The translations under genes and the position numbers were made by a program. 64,000 nucleotides of DNA, taken from Brachybacterium timonense. Lineage in GTDB: Bacteria; Actinomycetota; Actinomycetes; Actinomycetales; Dermabacteraceae. Shown piece after piece: positions 28,908 to 38,095 of the stretch (positions are counted from its first letter, which is position 1; every line of letters starts with the position of its first letter). The notes below the pieces were generated by a model, which did not search any database, was not told the origin of the DNA, and worked only from the letters and a program-made list of their open reading frames with translations. The stretch lies in the NCBI RefSeq assembly GCF_900258505.1, contig NZ_LT984895.1, positions 2,389,721-2,453,720 of the forward strand. Direction: 5' to 3'.

Positions 28908-29792
28908 ATGTTCCGTGGTGTGTATTGCCCGAGCATCACCCTGTTCACTGAGGACGGGCGCATCGATCACGCATCGACGAGTGCCCATCTCGACCGCATA
29001 GTGAGTGCCGGCGTGCAGGGAGTGCTGGTGCTGGGCAGCATCGGCGAGTTCTTCACCCTCACTCCGCAGGAGAAAACGGAGATCACCCGTACTGCCGTGC
29101 AGGCCGTCGGCGGACATGCCCAGGTGCTCGTGGGCACCGCCGATACGGATCTGCGACAGGTGAAGGCCCTGAACCAGATGGCCGCCCAGGAGGGTGCGGA
29201 TGCTGTCGTGGTGGTCTCTCCGTACTACTTCGGTCCGAGCCATGCCCAGGCACGACGGTTCTTCGGTGCTGTTGCCGAGGATTCGCCGCTGCCCGTCATG
29301 CTCTACAACTTCCCCGCGCGCACCGGCAGCGACCTCTCCCCCGAGCTTGTCCGGGATCTCGCCGCCACACATCCCGGCATCGTCGGCATCAAGGACACGG
29401 TGGACTGCCTCAGCCATACCCGGAAGGTGATCAGCGCGGTGCATCCGGTGCGGCCGGAGTTCTCGGTGCTCTCCGGGTTCGACGAGTATTACGTGGGCAA
29501 CCGTGTGGCGGGCGGCCAGGGGGTGCTGTCGGGCCTGACGAATGTGGTGCCTGAGGTTTTCGTGGCGATGGATCGCGCCTGGGAGAGCGGCGACCATGCC
29601 ACAGCACTCGAACAGGCCACGCGGATCTCTCGCCTCATGGCGCTGTACGACGTGGGCGATCTGTTCATCGGGGCCGTGAAGCAGGCCGCGCAGCTGCGCG
29701 GCACACCCGGCTCCGCCACGATGCGTGCGAGCGATATCCGGCTCGAGCCGGAGCACGTCGCGAGAATCGAGGAGCTGCTGGCCACCCTGTGA
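28908..29792 (+). CDS. Dihydrodipicolinate synthase/N-acetylneuraminate lyase family aldolase
   Basis: A 294-residue TIM-barrel class I aldolase. It shows the family patterns GVLVLGSIGEFFTLTPQEK, ADAVVVVSPYYFGPSH with the conserved tyrosine, MLYNFPARTG, and the Schiff-base lysine in GIVGIKDTVD. The true DapA for lysine biosynthesis usually lies with dapB. This lone copy, with a divergent C-terminus, more likely acts on a sugar-acid derivative. The frame is open from 28632; ATG 28908 follows CGAGGAG. Confidence 0.88.
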   Translation: MFRGVYCPSITLFTEDGRIDHASTSAHLDRIVSAGVQGVLVLGSIGEFFTLTPQEKTEITRTAVQAVGGHAQVLVGTADTDLRQVKALNQMAAQEGADAVVVVSPYYFGPSHAQARRFFGAVAEDSPLPVMLYNFPARTGSDLSPELVRDLAATHPGIVGIKDTVDCLSHTRKVISAVHPVRPEFSVLSGFDEYYVGNRVAGGQGVLSGLTNVVPEVFVAMDRAWESGDHATALEQATRISRLMALYDVGDLFIGAVKQAAQLRGTPGSATMRASDIRLEPEHVARIEELLATL

Positions 29793-29977
29793 CCGAGGCT
29801 CGTGCCGCGTCGTGGATCAACCCCACGGCCCCGGTGGCGCGCTGCCATCATGCACCGTGAGACGAGGCGCTGCGCTGGCACGTTTCGCGTTCCGAGAACA
29901 GCGGGTGCGCGGCAGCGTTCACACCAGACATGCTGAGGTTCGCGCGCCCGCGCATAGACCACCCTGAGGAGGCACCC

Positions 29978-30304
29978 ATGATTCTGATCAATGTGAAGTT
30001 CCCGGTGAAGCCTGAGTTCGCGGATCGGTGGCCGGAAATCTCGCGTCCGTTCACCGACGCCTCCCGCGCCGAGGACGGCAACCTGTGGTTCGAGTGGTCG
30101 CGTTCCGTCGAGGACCCAAACACCTACGTCCTGATCGAAGCATTCACCGACGAGGGCGCAGAGCCGCACGTGAACTCCGAGCATTTCACGCGGATGCAGG
30201 AGGAGTTCCCGCAGTATCTCGCCGCTACCCCGCAGATCGTCTCCCGCCAGGTCGAGGGCGACGAGGGTTGGGGGCCGATGGGCGAGGTCGCTGTCGAAGG
30301 CTGA
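29978..30304 (+). CDS. Antibiotic biosynthesis monooxygenase (ABM) domain protein
   Basis: A 108-residue ferredoxin-like fold protein with strand MILINVKFPVKPEFADRWPE, the FEWSRSVEDPNTYVLIEAFT core and the conserved NSEHFTRMQEEFPQYLA. Such proteins are small quinol monooxygenases or heme-degrading enzymes, often in oxidative stress defence. ATG 29978 is preceded by TGAGGAGG at good spacing. It is monocistronic. Confidence 0.85.
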   Translation: MILINVKFPVKPEFADRWPEISRPFTDASRAEDGNLWFEWSRSVEDPNTYVLIEAFTDEGAEPHVNSEHFTRMQEEFPQYLAATPQIVSRQVEGDEGWGPMGEVAVEG

Positions 30305-30361
30305 GCCGCGCACGTCAGGAACGCCGACGGGGTCGACCACCGTCGGGCGGTCGGTCCCGTC

Positions 30362-31327
30362 TCACGTCGGCGGCGGTCTCACCGAGCCGTTCGACGCCGC
30401 CGGGCGCGGGGCTGTCTGACGGGCCGCATACTCCCGCGGGGAGACGCCGAGCGCGTCCTTCACCGCGCGAGACAGATGCGCCTGGTCGGCATAGCCGAGG
30501 TCCGCAGCCACCTGCGCCCAGCGCACGCCGCATCCGGTGCGGGCCCGCTCGATCGCGGCGAGCAGGCGGAACCGGCGCAGGATCCACGATGGACCGGCGC
30601 CCACGGCACCGGGGACGAGCCGCTGCAGTGTGCGGGAGCTGACTCCGACAGCTCGAGCCCACTGCTCGACGGTGCGGATCCGCGGATCCTCCTCGGCACG
30701 GCGCGCCCACGACGCCACTTCGCGCGCGTCGCGCACGGCACGCGCTGGGCGGCAAGCGAGTGCGTCCGCGGCAGCGGTCATCAGCTCGTGGATCGCCTGC
30801 TCGATGGGGATGGCGTGGATGTCCTCCGCGTTCAGTCCGATGCCGAACTGCTCGGGCGGGAGCTCGCGGCCCGCAGGCTGCAGGTCGCGCACGTCGTCGA
30901 CCCAGGCGGCGAACCCGCCGATGGTGGAGCGAAGGGCGACGTTGCGGCCACTGGCGGACAGCACCCGACGTGTGAGCGTGCGGGTCATACCGGTGACATA
31001 AGCGCGCACCGGGAACGGACCGGGCCCAGGATCAGCTCCCTCCGGTGGTGCGGTCCCCACCGAGACGTTGACGGCCGGGAAGGGCAGCACGTCCTGCGCG
31101 AGCTGTGCTCCGCCGGGCAGTGCCCACTCGACATGCCAGCCATGGGCGATGAGCCCGTCGAGGGACTCGACCGGCGGGTGCTTGGCGAAGGAGACGGCGC
31201 GAAGCATCGCGGTGGGGTCGATGAGGGCGCGGGTGTCCGGAAGCAGCGCCGTCGTGGGCGGAACCTGTCGCGAATCTTCAAGAGAATCGACGTCACAGCC
31301 CCGAGACTGGAGGTCATGAGCATTCAT
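30362..31327 (-). CDS. AraC family transcriptional regulator
   Basis: A 321-residue protein. The N-terminal domain is of the DUF6597 kind (HGWHVEWALPGGAQLAQDVL). The C-terminal AraC double helix-turn-helix spans about residues 215-305, with second helix RWAQVAADLGYADQAHLSRA and the end pattern VKDALGVSPREYA. The ATG at 31327 overlaps the start of the divergent TIGR03086 gene by 12 bp, so either the transcripts overlap or a later start is used. Confidence 0.85.
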   Translation of the reverse strand: MNAHDLQSRGCDVDSLEDSRQVPPTTALLPDTRALIDPTAMLRAVSFAKHPPVESLDGLIAHGWHVEWALPGGAQLAQDVLPFPAVNVSVGTAPPEGADPGPGPFPVRAYVTGMTRTLTRRVLSASGRNVALRSTIGGFAAWVDDVRDLQPAGRELPPEQFGIGLNAEDIHAIPIEQAIHELMTAAADALACRPARAVRDAREVASWARRAEEDPRIRTVEQWARAVGVSSRTLQRLVPGAVGAGPSWILRRFRLLAAIERARTGCGVRWAQVAADLGYADQAHLSRAVKDALGVSPREYAARQTAPRPAASNGSVRPPPT

Positions 31328-31879
31328 GATGATCTACACCCCGTCCTGTCCGAGCTCGCTGATGTTCTGGATCGTATCGATCCCGCCGACGATGCACGCC
31401 CGACCCCGTGCGATGCGTTCGACGTCGCTGCGCTTCGGGCTCATGTGCTGCAGTGGCTGACGTCGTTCGCCACTGGACTGGCGCACCCCACCGGTCAGTG
31501 CCCCGTCACGGGGGTCGACGTGGAGGGCCGCGGCGGCGATCAGGTCCGCCTGCTCGCCGAGCGGATCGAGGGGACTCGCGCTCATCTGCCCGAGCAGCTC
31601 GTCATCGGCGGCGAGGGACTGCCGGTGGACCTCGCGCTGGGGATGATCCTAGGCGAGTACCTGGTGCACGGCTGGGATCTGTCCGCCGCCACGGAACAGG
31701 CATGGACACCCGATGAGGCTGCGTGCGCGCGCACGGCGGACCTCTACCGCCGGATGCTCACCGACGAGGCTTCGCGCGGCTCGAGCTTCGGTCCAGCTCT
31801 GGACGTCCGCCCGGAGGCGTCCGAGCTCGAGAAGCTGCTCGGCGTCACGGGGCGGGATCCGAGCTGGACCCGCTGCTGA
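31316..31879 (+). CDS. TIGR03086 family metal-binding protein (DinB/maleylpyruvate isomerase-like)
   Basis: A 187-residue helical protein of the mycothiol-dependent maleylpyruvate isomerase N-domain/DinB type: TPCDAFDVAALRAHVLQWL carries the usual P-C and conserved pattern, and GEYLVHGWDLSAA holds the second metal histidine. Members are thought to be mycothiol-linked S-transferases, a trait of Actinobacteria. It is head-to-head with the AraC-type gene, the ATGs overlapping by 12 bp, so the regulator probably controls it. Confidence 0.8.
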   Translation: MSIHDDLHPVLSELADVLDRIDPADDARPTPCDAFDVAALRAHVLQWLTSFATGLAHPTGQCPVTGVDVEGRGGDQVRLLAERIEGTRAHLPEQLVIGGEGLPVDLALGMILGEYLVHGWDLSAATEQAWTPDEAACARTADLYRRMLTDEASRGSSFGPALDVRPEASELEKLLGVTGRDPSWTRC

Positions 31880-31913
31880 TCAGCGCCTTCCCCAGCCTGT
31901 TGTGCGGTCGAGG

Positions 31914-32384
31914 TCAGGGCCTGAGTGTCTCGACGCCGCCCTCGTCGGCGCCCGGCCGCTCGAAGGAGGCGAGCCACCGGTCGAGCTGCGCCGGGTCGAC
32001 GTGCACGCGGTGCGGGCCAGGTCCCGCGGCGTTACGTTCAGCGAGCCGACGGTGCAGCTCCGCGGCGGGAACATCGAAGAACAGCACACGCACCTCGGCG
32101 CCGGCGTCACGGGCGAGAGCGCGGTACTCGTCGCGGCGGGAGCGTGAGGGCAGGGCGTAGTCGAGCACGACGTTGCGCCCGGCCGCGACAGCTTCCCGCA
32201 GGCGGCGTTTATGCGCGATCTTCAGGTCACGCTGCAGCGTGGCGGGCAGCGGCTGCTCACGGTGGCCAACGTCCCAGGCATCCTGGTCAAGGGAGAGCCA
32301 CAGCCAGCCCTGCTCGGCGAGGCGCGCGGCGAAGGTGGACTTCCCCGAACAGGTCAGCCCGCACAGCAGCAGGACCTGAGCCAT
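31914..32384 (-). CDS. P-loop AAA-type small kinase
   Basis: A 156-residue cytoplasmic protein with Walker A (LCGLTCSGKSTFA), an acidic residue after strand 2 (LSLDQDAWD), NVVLDYALPSRSRRDEYRAL for the third strand and LID, and FFDVPAAELHRRLAERN. The plan fits the YjaB/zeta-like phosphotransferase group. Substrate unknown. It diverges from an AraC-type regulator with 85 bp between starts. Confidence 0.8.
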   Translation of the reverse strand: MAQVLLLCGLTCSGKSTFAARLAEQGWLWLSLDQDAWDVGHREQPLPATLQRDLKIAHKRRLREAVAAGRNVVLDYALPSRSRRDEYRALARDAGAEVRVLFFDVPAAELHRRLAERNAAGPGPHRVHVDPAQLDRWLASFERPGADEGGVETLRP

Positions 32385-32469
32385 CGCTGCTCCTTCCCGT
32401 CGGCTCCATGCCGACCTGGCACGCGGCGTCGGGGTTCCCGGGCCGCGGCCCGATGTGTAGAGTCCAAGC

Positions 32470-33228
32470 GTGGCACAGCCGACGTCTGCTGGGGCGGACG
32501 CCCGTTGGGCGTCCGCACTGGAGCTTGCGCGCAGCGCGCCTCAGGAGCTGTCCGTCGCGGACCTCGCCGACGAGGTCGGATACAGCCCCTTCCACTTCAC
32601 GCGCCTGTTCACGCAGCGGACGGGTATCGGGCCGGGCCAGTACCTGATCGCCCAGCGCATCGACGCTGCCAAGCGCCTGCTGCTCACCGAGGATCTGCCG
32701 GTCATCGATGTGGCCACGGCGGTCGGCTTCGAGTCGGTCTCGAGCTTCTCGCGGCGCTTCAAGCAGACCGTCGGCGTCACACCCGGTGCGCTCCGGCAGC
32801 TCGCCGACAGGGTCGCCGACCATCCGCCCCAGCCGTTCGCACTGCTGCCACCGAGTCCGGACGTCGTGCGCGTGCACCTCGACGTCCCCGAGGAGGCCTG
32901 CCGACGCGGCGATCCCTCGCTGTGGGTCGGCTGGTATCCGGTGCCGGCCCCGATCGGTCTGCCCCGCGGTGGGATCCTGGCCCGGTCGATACCGTCGGTG
33001 GACCTGCCGCTCAGCCCCGGCGCCCCGTTCCTGCTGGCCTTCGCGGTCCGTGCCGAGGCGGATGTGCTCGACCAGCTCACACCGACCGCTCCCCTGGTCG
33101 CCGCCCATCCGGCCCCCTTGACCGCCTCTGCAGAGGTGACGCTAACGCTGCGTGTGGCCGACTCGACCGGGGTACCGATGCTGTCGGCACTACCGAGCCT
33201 GTGCCGCTCCGTCGGCGAGCCGGGCTGA
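32470..33228 (+). CDS. AraC family transcriptional regulator with N-terminal HTH
   Basis: A 252-residue protein with the AraC double helix-turn-helix at the N-terminus (about residues 12-110: LSVADLADEVGYSPFHFTRL, FESVSSFSRRFKQTVGVTPG). The C-terminal domain of about 140 residues has no named family and is probably the ligand sensor. GTG 32470 is used. HTH-first order is less common than HTH-last and fits the GyrI-fused kind. Confidence 0.85.
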   Translation: MAQPTSAGADARWASALELARSAPQELSVADLADEVGYSPFHFTRLFTQRTGIGPGQYLIAQRIDAAKRLLLTEDLPVIDVATAVGFESVSSFSRRFKQTVGVTPGALRQLADRVADHPPQPFALLPPSPDVVRVHLDVPEEACRRGDPSLWVGWYPVPAPIGLPRGGILARSIPSVDLPLSPGAPFLLAFAVRAEADVLDQLTPTAPLVAAHPAPLTASAEVTLTLRVADSTGVPMLSALPSLCRSVGEPG

Positions 33229-33379
33229 TCCCTTCGCGCACCCCTCGTTGGCCTGCTCCTCCCTGAGGACAGCAGGATCGGACATCCCTCCAGTCACACC
33301 CCAGCCGTAGCGTTCTCATCACCACGGGCATCCGCCCACCGATCATGCCGGGCGCCCGCCCGGTGCCTGAGGAGGACCC

Positions 33380-34195
33380 ATGTCTCGCCCCGTCGGAAGC
33401 AGCTGCTGGATCGACTGCAACACCAACAACCCTGACAAGACCATCCCTTTCTACGAGGGCCTGTTCGGCTGGACCTTCACCGACACCGGTGAGGACTTCG
33501 CGAGCTACCGGATCATCCGCAACCAGGGCGCCGTCGTCGGCGGCTTCATGGACGTGTCCGGCTTGACCTGCCCGGAGGGCGATCCCCTGCCGGCCATGTG
33601 GGACGTGTACCTCGCGGTCGAGGATGCCGATGCTCGCGCGAAGCTCGCCGTCGAGAACGGCGGCCAGCTCCTCATGGGCCCAGACGATGCCGGCACTGCA
33701 GGACGCTTCGCGATCGTCCTGGACGCCGCCGGATCGAACGTCTCAATGTGGCAGGCCGGCGAGACCGAGGGCTACGAGTTCACCGGTCAGCCCGGATCCC
33801 CCGTCTGGTTCGAGTTGATGACGCACCACTACGACAAGGCCGCTGAGTTCTACACGGCAGTGTTCGAGGCGAACCTCGTGCCGATGGGAGACGACCTGCA
33901 GGAGGACTGCGAGGCCGTCCGCTACTCCACCAACGGGGCCAGCGATCAGGCCACCTGGGGTCTGGGCGATGCGACCGGCATGATGCCGCAGGAGGCCACC
34001 GGCTGGAGGGTCTACTTCAGTGTCGCCTCCAGTGAGGAGGCAATCGCGAAGGTCCCCGCGCTCGGTGGCACGGTGCTCGACGGCCCCCAGCCCTCACCCT
34101 TCGGCACCATCGCCACGGTGGCCGACCCCGACGGCGCGACCTTCCAGATCTGCGCCATGAGCGAGTCCGTGCACGAACCTGCCCTGGGTTCCTGA
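33380..34195 (+). CDS. VOC family protein with two glyoxalase-fold modules
   Basis: A 271-residue protein with two vicinal-oxygen-chelate modules: the first begins SSCWIDCNTNNPDKTIPFYE, the second GSPVWFELMTHHYDKAAEFY. It resembles actinobacterial two-module proteins that may bind or modify antibiotics or hydrophobic ligands. GAGGAC precedes ATG 33380. A strong hairpin shared with the convergent fmdA gene follows. Confidence 0.88.
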   Translation: MSRPVGSSCWIDCNTNNPDKTIPFYEGLFGWTFTDTGEDFASYRIIRNQGAVVGGFMDVSGLTCPEGDPLPAMWDVYLAVEDADARAKLAVENGGQLLMGPDDAGTAGRFAIVLDAAGSNVSMWQAGETEGYEFTGQPGSPVWFELMTHHYDKAAEFYTAVFEANLVPMGDDLQEDCEAVRYSTNGASDQATWGLGDATGMMPQEATGWRVYFSVASSEEAIAKVPALGGTVLDGPQPSPFGTIATVADPDGATFQICAMSESVHEPALGS

Positions 34196-34209
34196 GCCAC
34201 GGCCGACGG

Positions 34210-34251
34210 CACGAGGCCCGGGCCTGCTGCGCGGCAGGTCCGGGCCTCGTG
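34210..34251. terminator. Bidirectional terminator hairpin
   Basis: Two 18-base arms (CACGAGGCCCGGGCCTGC at 34210-34227 and a partner at 34234-34251 with one G-U pair) close a 6-base loop TGCGCG. It lies between the convergent stops of the VOC gene and the acetamidase/formamidase gene. Confidence 0.85.
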
Positions 34252-34273
34252 GTACGGCGAGGTGCGTTGCCGA

Positions 34274-35536
34274 TCAGGCCGACGGATCCGCGGCACGCGG
34301 AGCGCCGATACCGGGGTCGATCTTCTGCGGCCCGGATGCCGATGGCCGGATATCGATGTCGAAGATCGCTGTCGGCAGATACACCGTGGCGCAGGAGTTC
34401 GGGATGTCCACGACGCCGGAGAAGCGGCCCTCGATCGGTGCGGCACCCAGCAGCAGGAACGCCTGCTCCGGGCTGTAGCCGAACTTCGTGAGGTAGTCGA
34501 TGGCGTGCAGGCAGGCCCGCTGGTACGCCAGCTGGGAGTCGAGGTAGCGCTGCTCGCCGTCCAGGGTTACCGAGGTGCCGGAGAAGGACAGCCACTCCGA
34601 GTACTGCGGCGCGACGTTGCCCGGCATGAAGATGGCGTTCTCGGTGACACCGTAGGTGTCCATGCCGCCCTTGATGATGTCGAGCCGCAGGTCGATGTAG
34701 CCGCCCATCTCAATGCCACCACAGAAGGTGATCTCTCCATCGCCCTGCGAGAAGTGCAGATCGCCCACGGAGAAGTTCGCGCCCGGCACGAACACCGGGT
34801 AGAAGACGCGGGTGCCCTTGGTGAGGTTCTTGATGTCCTGGTTACCGCCGTTCTCGCGCGGCGGCGCGGTGCGAGCACCCTCGGCCGCCACCCGGTCGTA
34901 GTCCTCACCGGTGAGCGAGCCGAGCACAGCGTCCTTCGGCTCGGGCGGAAGAGCCAGCGGAGGCAGACGGTCCGGATCAGTGGCGATCAGCGCCGCCTCG
35001 CGGGTGTTCCAGGTGTTCAGCAGCTCTTGCGACGGGGCGGTGCCCATCAGGCCCGGGTGCACGATGCCGGTGAAGGAGACCCCGGGGATGTGGCGCGAGG
35101 TCGCAGTCTGGCCGGTGAAGTCCCACACGGCCTTGTAGGCGTCCGGGAACTGGTCCACCAGGAAGGAGCCACCGTTGCTCTTGGCGAAGATGCCGGTGTA
35201 TCCCCAGCCCTGGCCAGCAAGCGGACCGGAATCCTCCTGGGGGATCGGGCCGACGTCGAGGATGTCCACGACGAGCAGGTCACCGGGCTGGGCGCCTTCC
35301 ACAGCGAACGGGCCGGAGAGCGCGTGCACCTTGCTCACCGGGGCGTTGAGGATGTCCTCTGCGCTGTCGTCGTTCTTGATGGCGCCGTCGAACCATTCGC
35401 GGCAGTCCGCACGGAAGGACTCGCCGGGCTTGACGGTCTCCACGGGCGGCACATCGGGGTGCCACCGGTTGTGGCCGGTCTTCTCTTGATCGGTGAAGGG
35501 CTTGCCGGAGTCCAGCGGGAACAGGTTGCGTGGCAT
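34274..35536 (-). CDS. fmdA: Acetamidase/formamidase family protein
   Basis: A 420-residue cytoplasmic amidase releasing ammonia from formamide or acetamide. It keeps the signatures HNRWHPDVPPVETVKPGESF, GDLLVVDILDVGP, FTGIVHPGLMG, HFSQGDGEITFCGGIEM and FLLLGAAPIEGRFSGVVDIP. The upstream frame is open to 35806, but ATG 35536 gives MPRNLFPLDSGKPFTDQEKT, the usual start, with AAAGGAT before it. The zinc-ribbon gene fmdB lies 40 bp upstream on the same strand. Confidence 0.92.
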   Translation of the reverse strand: MPRNLFPLDSGKPFTDQEKTGHNRWHPDVPPVETVKPGESFRADCREWFDGAIKNDDSAEDILNAPVSKVHALSGPFAVEGAQPGDLLVVDILDVGPIPQEDSGPLAGQGWGYTGIFAKSNGGSFLVDQFPDAYKAVWDFTGQTATSRHIPGVSFTGIVHPGLMGTAPSQELLNTWNTREAALIATDPDRLPPLALPPEPKDAVLGSLTGEDYDRVAAEGARTAPPRENGGNQDIKNLTKGTRVFYPVFVPGANFSVGDLHFSQGDGEITFCGGIEMGGYIDLRLDIIKGGMDTYGVTENAIFMPGNVAPQYSEWLSFSGTSVTLDGEQRYLDSQLAYQRACLHAIDYLTKFGYSPEQAFLLLGAAPIEGRFSGVVDIPNSCATVYLPTAIFDIDIRPSASGPQKIDPGIGAPRAADPSA

Positions 35537-35576
35537 GTCTGATCCTTTCGGGGGCGTACTGGTTCTCCCCCGCGCC

Positions 35577-35867
35577 TCATTCGGGGCGCGGAAGCTTCTG
35601 GTGCAGCGGGTTGCGACTGACCTTCCGTGGGGACGCTGCGGAACGGGCCGGGGGCAGCGAGGAGACAACCTCGGGTTCGTGCGCGCTGCGCTCGGTGGAT
35701 TCGATGAGCCGTTTCGCGGGAGACGAGCCGTGCAGGACGGCGCCGGTGATGCGCCGGGGCGATGCTGCGTCGCATCGGGGGCAGGTGATGTGCTCGGGCA
35801 CGTCACTCATCGGAAAGCTGCGCTCCACCGGGCCGCACTGGGCGCACCGGAACTCGTACAGCGGCAC
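35577..35867 (-). CDS. fmdB: FmdB family zinc ribbon protein
   Basis: A 96-residue protein starting PLYEFRCAQCGPVERSFPM, with two CxxC pairs (CAQC and CPRC) forming a zinc ribbon, the FmdB/SSF1 signature. It may regulate the amidase. The start is GTG 35867 with GGAGGT five bases upstream; the longer open frame to 35963 lacks support. It is the first gene of the fmdB-fmdA unit. Confidence 0.88.
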   Translation of the reverse strand: MPLYEFRCAQCGPVERSFPMSDVPEHITCPRCDAASPRRITGAVLHGSSPAKRLIESTERSAHEPEVVSSLPPARSAASPRKVSRNPLHQKLPRPE

Positions 35868-36066
35868 GGAACCTCCTTGCGTCCGGGCTCGGGGCGCAGC
35901 CCGTGACACGGCACACACTACGCCCACGGAGGTGTGCTGTCCCACGAACTGTGGATAGTCCATGGCTGACGGTGCGGCGGCGGGCTACACGGAGCGCTTC
36001 CCCTGTGCGGAACCCGTTGCCGGTTGCTGAGCCTCACCGGTGCTGTGCTTGCTACCATCCGCCCTC

Positions 36067-36360
36067 ATGGAGCGCATCATCATGAGCTGGGACTACACCG
36101 AGTGGCCTGTGTTCAGCAGCCCGGCTGGCACCGACCCCTACCCTGATGTCCGCTCACGCATCAGCCCAGACTTGGCCTCAGACCTCGGGCGGTGGGCAAC
36201 GGACATGTGTGTCGCATACGCCGATGAAACGGGGCTCACGCAACCGCCGACGTCAACAGCGGATGCGCTGGACGAAAGATTCGCCGACCTGGTGGATCGG
36301 CTACGCGGCGAGGGCGTCCGCGTCGAACGGGGCGAGTGCTGGTGGCGCGAGCATAATTGA
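36067..36360 (+). CDS. Hypothetical 97-residue protein
   Basis: A small acidic cytoplasmic protein rich in Trp and Asp (SWDYTEWPVFSSPAGTDPYP, ending RGECWWREHN). No family is recognised. The start could be ATG 36067 or ATG 36082. It lies alone before the polyol dehydrogenase operon. Confidence 0.5.
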   Translation: MERIIMSWDYTEWPVFSSPAGTDPYPDVRSRISPDLASDLGRWATDMCVAYADETGLTQPPTSTADALDERFADLVDRLRGEGVRVERGECWWREHN

Positions 36361-36527
36361 GCTGGCATCTTGCGGCGTGTAATCGCGTGGCCGACCCATC
36401 CCCGTCGTGCACGGATCCCTCCCCCACGCCAGACCGCATTCTCACCGGCGGACACAGCTGCGGGGCCGTCGCACTTAGACAGGCGAGCCCTTCACGGGCC
36501 CGCCGCACTGCCCTCAGGAGGAGCACC

Positions 36528-38015
36528 GTGACTCGCATGACCCGCCAAACCGTGGATGCCAGCACCCGGGTAGGTGCCGGTGCGCGTGGCCGCACCGGGA
36601 TCGTGCACCTTGGTCTCGGCAACTTCCACCGGGCCCATCTCGCGGTCTACACAGCGCTGGCTGGTGGCGGGGACTGGGGCATCGTCGGCGTCGCGAACCG
36701 CTCCCGCACCGTCGTCGACGCGATGACGGCGCAGGACCACCTCTACAGCGTGGTCACGCTGGACCCTGCCGTACAGGACGTTGGCGTGATCGACGTGCAC
36801 CGTCGTCTGCTGGTGGCCGCCGAGCAGCCCGGTGATGTTCTCGACGTTCTCGCCGACCCCGGCCACCGCATCATCTCGCTGACCATCACCGAAGCCGGGT
36901 ACCACCTGGATGCCACCACCGGGGAGCTCGATCTCTCCTCCCCCGGCATCGCCGACGATCTCGCGGCGCGTCCCGCGCAGGGAACCCTGCCGTCGACCAT
37001 GCTGGGGCTGCTCGCCTACGGCCTGCTGCGTCGCCACGCGACCGGGGGTGCTCCGGTGACGGTGCTGTCGTGCGACAACCTGGTTGCGAACGGGGACACG
37101 GTGCGGCGTGCCGTGCTCGGTTTCTGCCGCGCCGCTGGGGCCGACGCAGGTGCGGATGACGCGTTCTTCGACTGGGTCGAACGCTCGGTGACGTTCCCGA
37201 ACTCCATGGTGGACCGGATCGTGCCTGCCCCCACCGAGACCACCCGACAGACCGCCCAGCAGGTGCTCGGCCTGGAGGATCAGGCCGCCGTGCCTGCGGA
37301 GCGCTTCACCATGTGGGTGCTCGAGGACCGTTTCGCTGCGGGCCGTCCTACCTGGGAAACAGCCGGCGCCGTGTTCTCCTATGAGGTGGGGGCCTACGAA
37401 ATGGTGAAGCTGCGCCTGCTGAACGCCGCGCATTCCCTGATTGCCTACCTGGGCGGGCTCGATGGACGCCCCACGATCCCCGCCGCGCGCGGTGAGGAGT
37501 TCATCGAGCGCTGCACCCGAGTTCTTCTCGAGCAGGAGAATCTGCCCAGCATCGATCTGCCGCGCGGCTTCAACCCCAAGAACTACCTGGAGCAGCTGTT
37601 CGACCGCTGGAACAACACTGTGCTCGGTGACCTCACCTCACGCGTCGGCTCCGACGGCTCCACCAAGCTGCCGCAGCGCATTCCCGCACCCTCGCTGCGG
37701 ATGCTCGAGACGGGGCAGATCCCACGGATGAATGCCCTCACCGTGGCCGGCTGGATCGCCTGCACCGTGCCCCCGGTTGGCAGTGACCCGGGCGAGGTCG
37801 CCGCCGCGATGCAGGAGCCGCGCCGCGAGAGCCTGCAGCAGGCTGTCGCCGACGCCACGAGCGTGCGCGAGCACGTCCAGGCAGTACTCCGCACCGGGGT
37901 GCTGCCCGATGAGCTCGTCGCGCACACAGCGTTCGTCGACGAGGTGGTCACAGACCTCGAGCTGATCATCACCGAGGGTGTGCGGGCCGCCGCAGCGCGG
38001 GCGCTCGGTGAATAA
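36528..38015 (+). CDS. Mannitol dehydrogenase family oxidoreductase
   Basis: A 495-residue NAD(P)-dependent long-chain dehydrogenase. The N-terminal Rossmann pattern GIVHLGLGNFHRAHLAVYT and the catalytic KLRLLNAAHSLIAYLG (Lys, Asn, His) are both present, as in mannitol 2-dehydrogenase and fructuronate reductase. GTG 36528 is chosen because AGGAGGAG precedes it at ideal spacing; ATG 36537 is the alternative. It is the first gene of an operon with an idonate-type dehydrogenase and a GntP permease, which suggests a sugar-acid substrate such as fructuronate or 5-ketogluconate-related acids. Confidence 0.9.
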   Translation: MTRMTRQTVDASTRVGAGARGRTGIVHLGLGNFHRAHLAVYTALAGGGDWGIVGVANRSRTVVDAMTAQDHLYSVVTLDPAVQDVGVIDVHRRLLVAAEQPGDVLDVLADPGHRIISLTITEAGYHLDATTGELDLSSPGIADDLAARPAQGTLPSTMLGLLAYGLLRRHATGGAPVTVLSCDNLVANGDTVRRAVLGFCRAAGADAGADDAFFDWVERSVTFPNSMVDRIVPAPTETTRQTAQQVLGLEDQAAVPAERFTMWVLEDRFAAGRPTWETAGAVFSYEVGAYEMVKLRLLNAAHSLIAYLGGLDGRPTIPAARGEEFIERCTRVLLEQENLPSIDLPRGFNPKNYLEQLFDRWNNTVLGDLTSRVGSDGSTKLPQRIPAPSLRMLETGQIPRMNALTVAGWIACTVPPVGSDPGEVAAAMQEPRRESLQQAVADATSVREHVQAVLRTGVLPDELVAHTAFVDEVVTDLELIITEGVRAAAARALGE

Positions 38016-38095
38016 CCCATCGGGCACCGCTGCCCATCCGATTCCCGCATCGACCCCGAGTCGGCGCATCCGCTGACCCCATGAAGGAGAAAACC

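Noticed and set aside
28908-29792. Calling the aldolase DapA of lysine biosynthesis
   Set aside because: It stands alone without dapB and its C-terminus is divergent, so only the family is named.
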